A stretch of 10,315 bases of DNA from Cellvibrionales bacterium UBA2618 (lineage in GTDB: Bacteria > Pseudomonadota > Gammaproteobacteria > Pseudomonadales > Porticoccaceae). Within the stretch, counting starts at the first letter, position 1; every line of letters begins with the position of its first letter. This document shows, piece by piece, positions 1-6,701 of this stretch. The translations under genes and the position numbers were made by a program. Under the pieces are notes generated by a model. That model did no database searches. It had not been told where the DNA came from and was given only the letters and a program-made list of their open reading frames with translations. The stretch is from contig DDJS01000126.1 of NCBI GenBank assembly GCA_002339165.1, positions 8,577-18,891 of the forward strand, read 5' to 3'.

Positions 1-197
1 CTATTTTAGAGCAACTGACAGAAGAGTACACAGCGCGCGAAAATTTGATCGCTGGCGAGATTAATCGACCCGCTTATAAGCAGATTATCTCCGATGTTAC
101 GGGCTTTAAATCCGCGATGACAAATCGTGAAAAAACTTATTTAGCGGCAATAGAGGGCAGCTTAAAGCGCTGCACCCAAGAGTTCGAGCAAGGCTAA
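1..197 (+). CDS. 3' end of an unrecognised gene (partial)
   Basis: An open frame enters from the left edge (first full codon at 3) and ends at TAA 195-197, giving 64 C-terminal residues that begin ILEQLTEEYTAREN and end CTQEFEQG. The segment is hydrophilic and rich in Glu, Lys, Arg and Thr. It reads as alpha-helical, with no membrane segment and one cysteine near the end. I do not recognise the family from this piece. It is the only reading frame crossing this stretch without a stop, which supports it being coding. It converges on the carboxypeptidase gene, with only 31 bp between the two stop codons and no hairpin plus T-run in that gap. Function cannot be assigned without the part outside the window. 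Confidence 0.6.
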   Translation, partial: ILEQLTEEYTARENLIAGEINRPAYKQIISDVTGFKSAMTNREKTYLAAIEGSLKRCTQEFEQG

Positions 198-228
198 CAC
201 GTCAGCGCAGCGACTGTAATGCAGCGTC

Positions 229-1356
229 TTATCGAAGCTCGCCGACCACGTGATAAATGGCGGTTAAGAAGTCTCTACCTAAGCTGCGGCTACGCTGATC
301 TGACCACCCCATTCGGTCATCCGGCAGCTCATCGTTATCCTTAAACGGCATTTCGATGGTCAAGGCTAGGCACTTAAAGCGTTCACCCACCCAATTTGAG
401 GCAATGCTTAAATTGGCTGTTCCAGGCGCATCTTTGTCATAGCCGCGCTGATCTTGAAATTCAGGCGTTATTGCCAACAACAGCGCTTTGAAATTGTCTT
501 CAAGCGTTTTGTGCCGTTGATCATAGGATGGGATCCCTTCGCAGCCGGCGACAAAATTAACCGGGATAGTTTCATCACCGTGAACGTCGAGGTGCAGGTC
601 AACGCCGACTTCGAGCATTTTCCTTCGAACCAGATAAACTTCTGGGCTTTTCTCCATCGAGGGCTCAGCCCATTCGCGGTTGAGATTCACCCCGGCCGCG
701 TTCGTTCGTAAGTGACCGCGAACTGAGCCGTCGGGATTCATGTTTGGGACAAGGTATAACACTGCCTGATCGAGTAAGGAACGCGCCACCCCGTCCGCTT
801 GGTCGATCAAACGATCGATAAAGCCCTCCATAAACCATTCGGCCATGGTCTCTCCAGGATGTTGGCGCGCGGTAAGCCATATCACGCGTTTACCCTCGCC
901 CTCTTGGCCTATTTTTAACAGTGATATCTCTCTGCCATCCAAGGTTTCACCCAAAACCTGTAATTGGCAGTTTGCCTCCAATTGCGCTCGATGGAGAAAA
1001 TCTTGGTGCCGCTCATAACTATAGGGCGCAAAATACGCAAAATACACGCTGTCGTATTCGGGCGTAAAACTAATGATGAGCTTTTCACCGTCAAATTCCG
1101 TCGGCACTCTAAACCAATACACTCTGTCGTAGGAAGCGACGGCGCGGTAACCCGGCCAGCCGTCAGCATAGGCCGAATTTCCTGCATTGACTATATTTAG
1201 CACATGCTCAGTAGCTCTGGTATTGGTTAATTTAAAATGAAACCACTGATAAAAATCAGATTGGTGATCTTTAACAATCTCTAGAGCAATATTTCGCTCA
1301 TCTGCTGCGTCGATGACCTTGATATTACCGCTGTCAAATTTGGCTGATATGTGCAT
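229..1356 (-). CDS. M14-family cytosolic-type metallocarboxypeptidase (CCP/Nna1-like)
   Basis: A 375-aa zinc carboxypeptidase predicted to remove C-terminal amino acids from peptides or proteins in the cytoplasm. Residues 1-125 match the N-terminal beta-sandwich domain typical of the cytosolic carboxypeptidase subfamily. The catalytic domain follows: zinc ligands H166 and E169 in RQHPGE, the NPDG loop at 207-210, the substrate-binding segment R217 to NLNREW (224-229), third zinc ligand H259 in DVHGDE, and general base E335 in TIEMPF. All catalytic positions appear intact. There is no signal peptide. The open frame extends upstream to 1575, but that stretch overlaps the methyltransferase gene and looks non-coding. 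ATG at 1356 has ACGAGG about 8 nt upstream and starts at the family domain. The gene follows the methyltransferase by 112 nt. The substrates of bacterial members are poorly defined; the eukaryotic relatives deglutamylate tubulin, which does not transfer here. Family assignment is firm, the role is open. Confidence 0.93.
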   Translation of the reverse strand: MHISAKFDSGNIKVIDAADERNIALEIVKDHQSDFYQWFHFKLTNTRATEHVLNIVNAGNSAYADGWPGYRAVASYDRVYWFRVPTEFDGEKLIISFTPEYDSVYFAYFAPYSYERHQDFLHRAQLEANCQLQVLGETLDGREISLLKIGQEGEGKRVIWLTARQHPGETMAEWFMEGFIDRLIDQADGVARSLLDQAVLYLVPNMNPDGSVRGHLRTNAAGVNLNREWAEPSMEKSPEVYLVRRKMLEVGVDLHLDVHGDETIPVNFVAGCEGIPSYDQRHKTLEDNFKALLLAITPEFQDQRGYDKDAPGTANLSIASNWVGERFKCLALTIEMPFKDNDELPDDRMGWSDQRSRSLGRDFLTAIYHVVGELR

Positions 1357-1468
1357 TTTAATCCTCGTGCTAACTCGACGCCAACCATTGCCGCAAGGCC
1401 TCAAACAGCTACGCGAACGATTGCCAAAGTGTTGTTTACCGCCATCATGGAGCGTCTTGCGCGCAGCG

Positions 1469-2098
1469 TTATAGGTGTCTGCCGATCTGCGCACTACCCC
1501 AAAAATTATAACCGGCAAAGCGCGGTGTACTCGGCAGGTACATCTGCTCGAGATGCTGCAACTCAAACCCGGCATCCGTTAGCAGGCTCGGAATGTCTCG
1601 GTTCAAGTGACAACCGCCAGCCAGAAAGCCCCATAACGGATCAATACGTGCCTGCCATCGAGCTACCGAGACATCCGGTGCTATACCATGCTCACAGAAA
1701 ATTAGCCGTCCATTGGGTTTCAGCACGCGTAACATCTCGCGACAAGCGCTCAAGGCATCTGGAATGGTACACAGAGTATAGGTCACCAACACGGTGTCCA
1801 CCGAGTTTTCCGCAAGCGCGATGGCCTGCGCATCGCCGAGTATTAACTCGACCGGCACGCAATACTCGGCAGCCACGCACCGCGCCAACGCATTGAGCTC
1901 AACCGAAGGGTCCAATCCGATCACTCGCTCGACTCGAGCAACATCATAAAATGGGATATTGAGCCCAGACCCAATACCCACCTCGAGTACCACGCCTTGA
2001 GCTCCGGGCACCACCTTTTCACGTTGATAGCGCACCGGTTTAGAGCTACATAGACAGTTCAATAAGCGCGGTAACAGATGTTTTTCGTAGATATTCAA
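1469..2098 (-). CDS. Class I SAM-dependent methyltransferase, Methyltransf_11/METTL7-like
   Basis: A 209-aa soluble methyltransferase of the Rossmann-fold class. Motif I is VLEVGIGSG (37-45). The acidic residue closing strand 2 is D63 in GLDPS, D89 sits in the GDAQAI loop, and the post-motif LVTYTLCTIPD (104-114) and LKPNGRLIF (126-134) follow. The segment GCHLNRDIPSLL (162-173) resembles the CHLTRE region of METTL7-type and bacterial phospholipid N-methyltransferase-like proteins, so a lipid or small thiol acceptor is possible, but the acceptor cannot be read from sequence. The start is TTG at 2098: AGGA lies 8 nt upstream, and the next residues (NIYEKHLLPRLLN) fit the family's N-terminus. 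It begins 24 nt after the DUF2237 stop, so the two are very probably co-transcribed. No signal peptide is seen. Confidence is high for the fold and low for the substrate. Confidence 0.9.
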   Translation of the reverse strand: MNIYEKHLLPRLLNCLCSSKPVRYQREKVVPGAQGVVLEVGIGSGLNIPFYDVARVERVIGLDPSVELNALARCVAAEYCVPVELILGDAQAIALAENSVDTVLVTYTLCTIPDALSACREMLRVLKPNGRLIFCEHGIAPDVSVARWQARIDPLWGFLAGGCHLNRDIPSLLTDAGFELQHLEQMYLPSTPRFAGYNFWGSAQIGRHL

Positions 2099-2122
2099 GA
2101 CAGTATTCCTGTAACCGCCGGG

Positions 2123-2491
2123 CTAATTGAGGTCCGCGGCGTATTCGCTAAGCAAGTCCAGCGGTACGATCTCAAGTGCCTTGCTGTTGGTTCGCCTAAG
2201 ATACACTCGAGGCGCGCATCCAGCCTGCTGCGCCTCGAGCCAGCGGGCTGCGCACAGGCACCATGCCTGACCGTCGACCAGCCCTGGGAACTGGTACTCT
2301 GGGCGCGGTGTGGAAAGGTCGTTACCGCGACGCTTTGAAAAGTTTAAAAAACTCTCTGTCATTCGAGCACACACGGTGTGCGAACCGCGATCATGGTCAT
2401 CGGTTCGGCAGAAGCCGTCGCGGAAGTATCCCGTTATAGGGTCGCTGCAGCACTCTTCGATCAGTTCCCCAAAGACATTAGTTTGTTGCAT
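2123..2491 (-). CDS. DUF2237 family protein
   Basis: A 122-aa small cytoplasmic protein of the DUF2237 family, full length. Hallmarks are NVFGELIEECCSDPITGYFRDGFC at the N-terminus, GSHTVCA (36-42), the segment FSKRRGNDLSTPRPEY (51-66) and the CxC-containing WCLCAARW (77-84), ending in LEIVPLDLL. Cysteines 14, 15, 28, 41, 78, 80 and 92, together with H38, make a metal or redox site plausible, but that is inference; no biochemical function is established as far as I know. ATG at 2491 is preceded by GGGAG with a 7-nt spacer. The gene starts 68 nt after the hydratase/dehydrogenase stop, with a small hairpin between, and is followed after 24 nt by the methyltransferase. Family members are widespread in aerobic bacteria, so the neighbourhood offers only weak functional clues. 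Confidence 0.93.
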   Translation of the reverse strand: MQQTNVFGELIEECCSDPITGYFRDGFCRTDDHDRGSHTVCARMTESFLNFSKRRGNDLSTPRPEYQFPGLVDGQAWCLCAARWLEAQQAGCAPRVYLRRTNSKALEIVPLDLLSEYAADLN

Positions 2492-2538
2492 TTATTGGCT
2501 CCCATATTTGACTCATTGGCATACCCGTGACCGCCGTA

Positions 2539-2562
2539 TAAAACGCTTTTAACCGCGTTTTA
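2539..2562 (-). terminator. Hairpin at the end of the hydratase/dehydrogenase gene, possible weak terminator
   Basis: On the minus strand TAAAACGC and GCGTTTTA form a perfect 8-bp inverted repeat around the 8-nt loop GGTTAAAA. It overlaps the TAA stop (2562-2560) of the 715-aa gene. The stem is AT-rich and the T-run lies inside the 3' arm rather than after it, so this is at best a weak intrinsic terminator or an mRNA-stability hairpin. It could lower expression of the three downstream genes. Confidence 0.35.
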
Positions 2563-4707
2563 AGTAAACAACTCGCCGCTGGCAGCCCGTTGCTTAACGA
2601 TCTCTGGGCAGTTAAAACGCGCGCCATAAGCGGCCGATAGTTCGTCGCAGCGCTGGATAAACGCTGAGAACCCGTAACTGTTGACGAATTGGATAAAGCC
2701 GCCCGTGTGGGCCGGTGCGCCGATGCCCATAATCGATCCAATATTGCCGTCGGCAACGCTTCGCAGCACACCGGTTTGATAACATTTTAAGGTCTCGATG
2801 ACCTGTCGAAACATCAATCGATCCTGAATATCCCGATCCACCACCTCGACGCTGTCATCGTAATAAAGCTCGAAGAGACCAGGCCAGATGCTCTTGCTAC
2901 CATCGGCATGATAGTCATAGTAACCGCCACCGTGGTGCCTACCACCGCGACCGTTGTCGGTAATCATGTCCTTGACCATGCGGCGCTGCGTCTCGCCATC
3001 CCCCCACTTGTCAACAATACCCATAGCCGCCCAGGTCTCGGACACCTTGCGGCTCAGTTCGAGACTCGTCTCATCTTGCACCTGCAGAGGTCCGACCGCC
3101 ATGCCAGTGGCTTTGGCAAGGTTTTCTATCTTCACTGGATGCACGCCCTCGACCAGTAATTTAGCCCCCTCATCGAGATAGGTGCTAAAGGTTCGAGATG
3201 TAAAAAAGCCCAACGAGTCGTTGACCACGATCGGAGTCTTGCCAATTTGTTGGGCAAAATCGAACGCCTTGGCAAGCGTTGCGTCGCTGGTTTTTTCTCC
3301 GGCTATGATTTCGATCAACGGCATCTTGTCGACCGGAGAGAAAAAGTGGATACCGATGAAATTCTCCGGCTTTGCGCTCGCCTCCGCCAGTTGTGTGATC
3401 GGCAGTGTCGAGGTGTTAGAACCCCAGTGCCCATCGCCCGACAAGTACTGCTCGGTACTCTGAGTGATGGTGTTTTTTAGCGCGATATTTTCAAACACCG
3501 CCTCGATGATCAAATCACAACCAGCCAAATCGGTATCGCAGATGGTCGGCTTAATCAGATCTGCAATGACCTCGGCTTTGGCTGCATCGAGGCGTCCGCG
3601 ACTGGTTTGCTTGGCCAACAGCGCGATAGTGTAGGCCTTACCCTTTTCAGCAGACTCCAGAGTCATGTCTTTGAGCACCACCTGAATGCCCGCCATAGCA
3701 GCGACATAGGCGATTCCCTGGCCCATCATACCGGCACCGAGAACACCTAATTTTCGCGTTGGATTCTTGGCCACTCCCTGCGGTCGACTGGCGCCTGCAT
3801 TGATCTGGTTGAGCTGAAAAAAGAACGTGGTAATCATATTTTTGGCCACCGCACCGGTGACCACTTTGACGAACTCGCGGCTCTCGATACGCAATGCCGT
3901 GTCCACATCGAGCATGCTCGCCTGAAACGCGATGTCCATAGCCGCCGTCGCATTCGGCAAGAGGCCGCGGGTCTTTTGATGCAACATGGTCGGCGCCACC
4001 GCAGCATACTGCGCATTTTTTGGCGTGTTGATCGCGCCACCTGCTACTTTGTGGCCCTTTCGGTCCCATGGTTGCAGCGCGGCATCGGGTTGCGACTGAA
4101 CGTCGATGAGCCAGCGTTTGGCCGTCGGAATAAGATCATCCAGCGTCTCCACTAACTGATCGATCATACCCACTGCTAGAGCCTTTTCCGGAGTCATTTG
4201 CTTGCTGCCAAGAATAATATCCAATGCAGCCTGAACGCCAATCAAATGAGTCAGTCGCACGATCCCGCCGCCAGCCGGAAACAATCCCAGAGAGCACTCC
4301 GGTAAACCGATCTTAACCGCGCGGTGATTCACCGCAATCCGCCGATTACAGGCCAGTGATAGCTCGTATCCACCCCCCAATGCGGCACCATTTATCGCCG
4401 CCACAACCGGCACTGGCAACTTTTCAAGGCGCCGCATGTCGTGTTTTATACGCTGGGTATCGCGGTAGATATCCTCGGCGTAATCAGGCGTTGCGCGGAC
4501 TAAGTCTTTGAGATCAGCACCGGCAAAAAATACCCGTTTAGCCGACGCTAATATCACCCCCACAAGGCCTTCTTCCCGCTCCAAGCGATTGACTGCGTCG
4601 TGCATGGCAACCTTGTACTCAGCATTCATTGCGTTCACCGGCCCAGTCATATCCATGGTGATAGTGACGATGCCCTGTTGATCTTTGTGGTAGTTAAAAA
4701 CACTCAT
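2560..4707 (-). CDS. Fatty-acid oxidation complex alpha subunit: enoyl-CoA hydratase / 3-hydroxyacyl-CoA dehydrogenase
   Basis: A 715-aa bifunctional beta-oxidation enzyme (FadB/FadJ type; E. coli FadJ is about 714 aa and FadB about 729). The crotonase domain spans about 1-190, with oxyanion-hole segment FFAGADLKDL (60-69) and catalytic Glu pair E115 (GGGYELSLAC) and E137 (GLPECSLG). The NAD-binding Rossmann domain begins at 319 with GVLGAGMMGQGIA, and dehydrogenase residues are S433 (NTSTLPI), H454 and E466 (HFFSPVDKMPLIEI) and N496 (NDSLGFFTSR). C-terminal 3HCDH domains follow, including GIGAPAHTGG (661-670). All active-site positions look intact. The product hydrates trans-2-enoyl-CoA and oxidises the 3-hydroxyacyl-CoA to 3-ketoacyl-CoA, feeding the thiolase encoded 54 nt upstream. 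The thiolase-first order and subunit sizes also resemble fadIJ and the actinobacterial FadA/FadB trifunctional pair. ATG 4707 (AAAGGG, 7-nt spacing) is preferred over a TTG at 4731 that lacks a ribosome-binding site. I leave the symbol blank because fadB and fadJ cannot be separated by eye. Confidence 0.95.
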   Translation of the reverse strand: MSVFNYHKDQQGIVTITMDMTGPVNAMNAEYKVAMHDAVNRLEREEGLVGVILASAKRVFFAGADLKDLVRATPDYAEDIYRDTQRIKHDMRRLEKLPVPVVAAINGAALGGGYELSLACNRRIAVNHRAVKIGLPECSLGLFPAGGGIVRLTHLIGVQAALDIILGSKQMTPEKALAVGMIDQLVETLDDLIPTAKRWLIDVQSQPDAALQPWDRKGHKVAGGAINTPKNAQYAAVAPTMLHQKTRGLLPNATAAMDIAFQASMLDVDTALRIESREFVKVVTGAVAKNMITTFFFQLNQINAGASRPQGVAKNPTRKLGVLGAGMMGQGIAYVAAMAGIQVVLKDMTLESAEKGKAYTIALLAKQTSRGRLDAAKAEVIADLIKPTICDTDLAGCDLIIEAVFENIALKNTITQSTEQYLSGDGHWGSNTSTLPITQLAEASAKPENFIGIHFFSPVDKMPLIEIIAGEKTSDATLAKAFDFAQQIGKTPIVVNDSLGFFTSRTFSTYLDEGAKLLVEGVHPVKIENLAKATGMAVGPLQVQDETSLELSRKVSETWAAMGIVDKWGDGETQRRMVKDMITDNGRGGRHHGGGYYDYHADGSKSIWPGLFELYYDDSVEVVDRDIQDRLMFRQVIETLKCYQTGVLRSVADGNIGSIMGIGAPAHTGGFIQFVNSYGFSAFIQRCDELSAAYGARFNCPEIVKQRAASGELFT

Positions 4708-4761
4708 TAAATGGCCCTTTGAATTGCTCAAAATCAGTACAAAAATGCGCCGGTAGCGCCC

Positions 4762-5970
4762 TTATGCGCGCTCAATAATGCAGGAAATACCCATGCCGCC
4801 GCCCACGCACAGCGAAAGCATGCCACGGCGTAAATCGCGGCGCTCTAACTCGTCGAGCATACTACTTAACAGCATTGCGCCGGTAGCGCCGAGCGGATGC
4901 CCCATGGCTATTGCCCCCCCGTTCACATTGGTGACCGAATGATCGATGTCCAGATCGCGCATATAGCGCATCGCGACGGCCGCAAACGCCTCGTTGATTT
5001 CCCATAGGTCGATATCATTCTCGGTCAAGCCTGCGGTGTGCAAACATTTCACAGCCGAGGGGCCGGGAGCTGTCAGCATAATAATTGGGTCGGAGGCCAA
5101 AATAGCGCCTGCAACGATGCGCCCTCGGGCGGTCAATCCGAGGTCTTTGCCTGCGCGCTCGCTGCCAATCAACACCGCGCTGGCACCATCGACGATGCCT
5201 GATGAGTTGCCCGGGGTATGCACGTGGTCGATCCGGTCAAGGGTGTTATATTTTTTGATCATCATGGCATCAAAACCCATGCTCCCCATCTGCTCAAAGG
5301 AAGCGCGTAGTCCCCCGAGACCCTCCATGCTGCTCTGCGGTTTGATAAAGTCGTCATGCTGTAAAATACTGAAACCGTTGCTGTCCAGCACCGGCACTAT
5401 CGAACGGTCGAAGTAACCATTATCGCGTGCATGGGCCGCGCGCCGTTGCGACTCCAACGCATAGGCGTCGACATCCTCGCGAGAATAACCATCGAGGGTC
5501 GCAATGGTGTCGGCACCTATGCCCTGAGGAACAAAGCTTGTGTCGATGGAAAACGCCGCATCGCTGGCCCACGCGCCGCCATCACTGCCCATGGGAACAC
5601 GCGACATGCACTCGACCCCGCCGGCGACTACCAACTGCTCCCAACCCGAAGCGATTTTCTGCGCACCGGTGTTCACCGCTTCGAGACCAGAGGCACAAAA
5701 GCGGTTGAGCTGAACACCCGCCACCGACTCATCCCAACCGGCACGCTGCACGATCATTTTTGCTATGTCACTGCCCTGCTCGCCGACCGGCGAAACACAG
5801 CCCATCAAAACATCGTCGACGTAGGCGGTATCCAGATCATTGCGCTGTTGCAACGCCTTCAGTAACCCCGCGCCGAGCTCGATCGGTTTAACTTCGTGCA
5901 GAGCGCCATCTTTTTTACCCTTGCTGCGCGGCGTTCGAATAGCATCGTAGATGTAGGCGGAATGAGTCAT
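4762..5970 (-). CDS. Acetyl-CoA C-acyltransferase (thiolase), beta subunit of the oxidation complex
   Basis: A 402-aa thiolase that cleaves 3-ketoacyl-CoA with CoA to give acetyl-CoA and a shortened acyl-CoA. Nucleophile C92 lies in LNRFCASGLEAVN. The C-terminal catalytic elements are NEAFA (326-330), GGAIAMGHPLGATGA with H358 (351-365), and C388 in CVGGGMG. The N-terminus (YIYDAIRTPRSKGKKDGAL) is typical of degradative thiolases, and full length is close to the family norm of 390-430. No signal peptide. ATG 5970 has AGAGG six nt upstream. It is the first gene of the five-gene minus-strand run, 54 nt before its hydratase/dehydrogenase partner, and a consensus-like sigma70 promoter lies about 45 nt upstream. 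Pairing with the multifunctional alpha subunit points to beta-oxidation rather than polyhydroxyalkanoate or acetoacetyl-CoA synthesis. Chain-length preference cannot be judged from sequence. Confidence 0.95.
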   Translation of the reverse strand: MTHSAYIYDAIRTPRSKGKKDGALHEVKPIELGAGLLKALQQRNDLDTAYVDDVLMGCVSPVGEQGSDIAKMIVQRAGWDESVAGVQLNRFCASGLEAVNTGAQKIASGWEQLVVAGGVECMSRVPMGSDGGAWASDAAFSIDTSFVPQGIGADTIATLDGYSREDVDAYALESQRRAAHARDNGYFDRSIVPVLDSNGFSILQHDDFIKPQSSMEGLGGLRASFEQMGSMGFDAMMIKKYNTLDRIDHVHTPGNSSGIVDGASAVLIGSERAGKDLGLTARGRIVAGAILASDPIIMLTAPGPSAVKCLHTAGLTENDIDLWEINEAFAAVAMRYMRDLDIDHSVTNVNGGAIAMGHPLGATGAMLLSSMLDELERRDLRRGMLSLCVGGGMGISCIIERA

Positions 5971-6012
5971 AGGTTACCTCTTCGGAGTAATTGAGCTATC
6001 GCTGAGTAGTCC

Positions 6013-6043
6013 ATTATACGGCGAGCCAATGGCACGCTGTCAA
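6013..6043 (-). promoter_or_regulatory. Sigma70-like promoter of the thiolase operon
   Basis: Reading the minus strand, a perfect TTGACA (6043-6038) and a perfect TATAAT (6018-6013) are separated by 19 bp. Transcription would start near 6006, giving a leader of about 35 nt before the thiolase ATG, which contains the AGAGG ribosome-binding site. The spacer is 2 bp longer than optimum, a feature often associated with activator-dependent or twisted-spacer promoters; that reading is inference. I see no PsrA- or FadR-like palindrome overlapping it. Confidence 0.6.
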
Positions 6044-6113
6044 AAGCAAATCTATCCGCCCGCGGGGCATCGAGATTGCGCTGCCAGACAGGCATTCCAA
6101 TCATCGGATGGCG

Positions 6114-6129
6114 GTGCTTCCGGAGGCAC
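6114..6129. promoter_or_regulatory. 16-bp imperfect palindrome between regA and the thiolase operon
   Basis: GTGCTTCCGGAGGCAC is a dyad with 7 of 8 positions matching in each arm. It lies about 47 bp past the regA stop and roughly 70 bp upstream of the thiolase -35 box. It could be an operator for a dimeric regulator, or a stem at the 3' end of the regA transcript; no T-run follows on the minus strand. No known binding consensus was matched. Confidence 0.3.
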
Positions 6130-6175
6130 TTATTACCAGCTGGTTACATGCTAGATGAGCCCAGTCATGTCGAGT

Positions 6176-6700
6176 CTAGGACGCCACCGGTCGCTTGTAC
6201 AGTTTTCGCTGAAGCGTTCGGCGATGCATTCCAAGAGCGCGCGCGGTTGCCGATATATTGTGACTGTTTTCAACAAGCACACGCTGAATGTGCTCCCACT
6301 CAAGACGACTCGGAGAGGGCGGGTGCTCAGCGACATCAGTACTTGCCACGGCCAGATCGCACTCAAACGCCGCCTCGATATCGCGCACCGAAGCCGGTTT
6401 ACACAGGTACTGGACGGCGCCCAATTTGACCGCTGTCACCGCGGTTGAAATGCTCGAATAACCGGTCAATACCACCACTCGTAATTGCGGTTGCAATGCC
6501 ATCAGTTCTTTCAAGAGAGTTAATCCAGATTCGCCCTCGAGCTTAAGATCTAGCACCACGTGCTCAATAGGGGCGGATGCACAATGCGCCAAAGCCTCTG
6601 CGCTGTTTGCCGCGCAAACCACTTTGCCCCCGCGACGGGTCAACGCATTAGCTAAAACACGGCTAAAAGTGACGTCGTCATCGACCAATAGGTAATGCAT
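6176..6700 (-). CDS. regA: RegA/PrrA/ActR (RoxR)-family redox response regulator
   Basis: A 174-aa response regulator. The receiver domain covers about 1-115: acidic pocket D7/D8, phospho-acceptor D51 (VVLDLKLEGESG), T79 (VVLTGYSS) and K101 (LCKPAS). A short proline-containing linker leads to a Fis-type helix-turn-helix at 132-170 with WEHIQRVL, NISATARALGMHRRTLQRKL, the signature of the RegA/PrrA/ActR/RoxR group. It should bind DNA once phosphorylated by the RegB-like kinase encoded immediately upstream. In this family targets include terminal oxidases, carbon fixation and other redox-balancing functions; its targets here are unknown. The frame is open to an ATG at 6733, but ATG 6700 is favoured: GGGGAAAAGG lies 8 nt upstream, the product starts at the receiver fold (MHYLLVDDD), and it follows the kinase TAG (6704-6702) by one base, implying translational coupling. 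Confidence 0.94.
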   Translation of the reverse strand: MHYLLVDDDVTFSRVLANALTRRGGKVVCAANSAEALAHCASAPIEHVVLDLKLEGESGLTLLKELMALQPQLRVVVLTGYSSISTAVTAVKLGAVQYLCKPASVRDIEAAFECDLAVASTDVAEHPPSPSRLEWEHIQRVLVENSHNISATARALGMHRRTLQRKLYKRPVAS

Positions 6701-6701
6701 A

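Noticed and set aside
198..228. Bidirectional terminator between the two convergent genes
   Set aside because: The 31-bp gap holds a direct repeat (GCAGCGAC/GCAGCGTC) but no inverted repeat with a T-run.
1357..1575. 73-codon N-terminal extension of the carboxypeptidase frame
   Set aside because: It overlaps the methyltransferase gene, is Cys/Arg-rich and unlike the family, while ATG 1356 has a proper SD and begins at the known domain.
1351..1896. 181-codon plus-strand open frame
   Set aside because: It lies antisense to the well-supported methyltransferase, its translation is Arg/Pro/Thr-rich with no recognisable fold, and no SD precedes it.
4708..4731. TTG start eight codons upstream for the hydratase/dehydrogenase
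   Set aside because: No SD precedes it, whereas ATG 4707 has AAAGGG at good spacing and begins the family's usual N-terminus.
4994..5865. Plus-strand open frames of 140 and 144 codons
   Set aside because: They are shadows of the thiolase gene, whose catalytic motifs are all intact on the minus strand.
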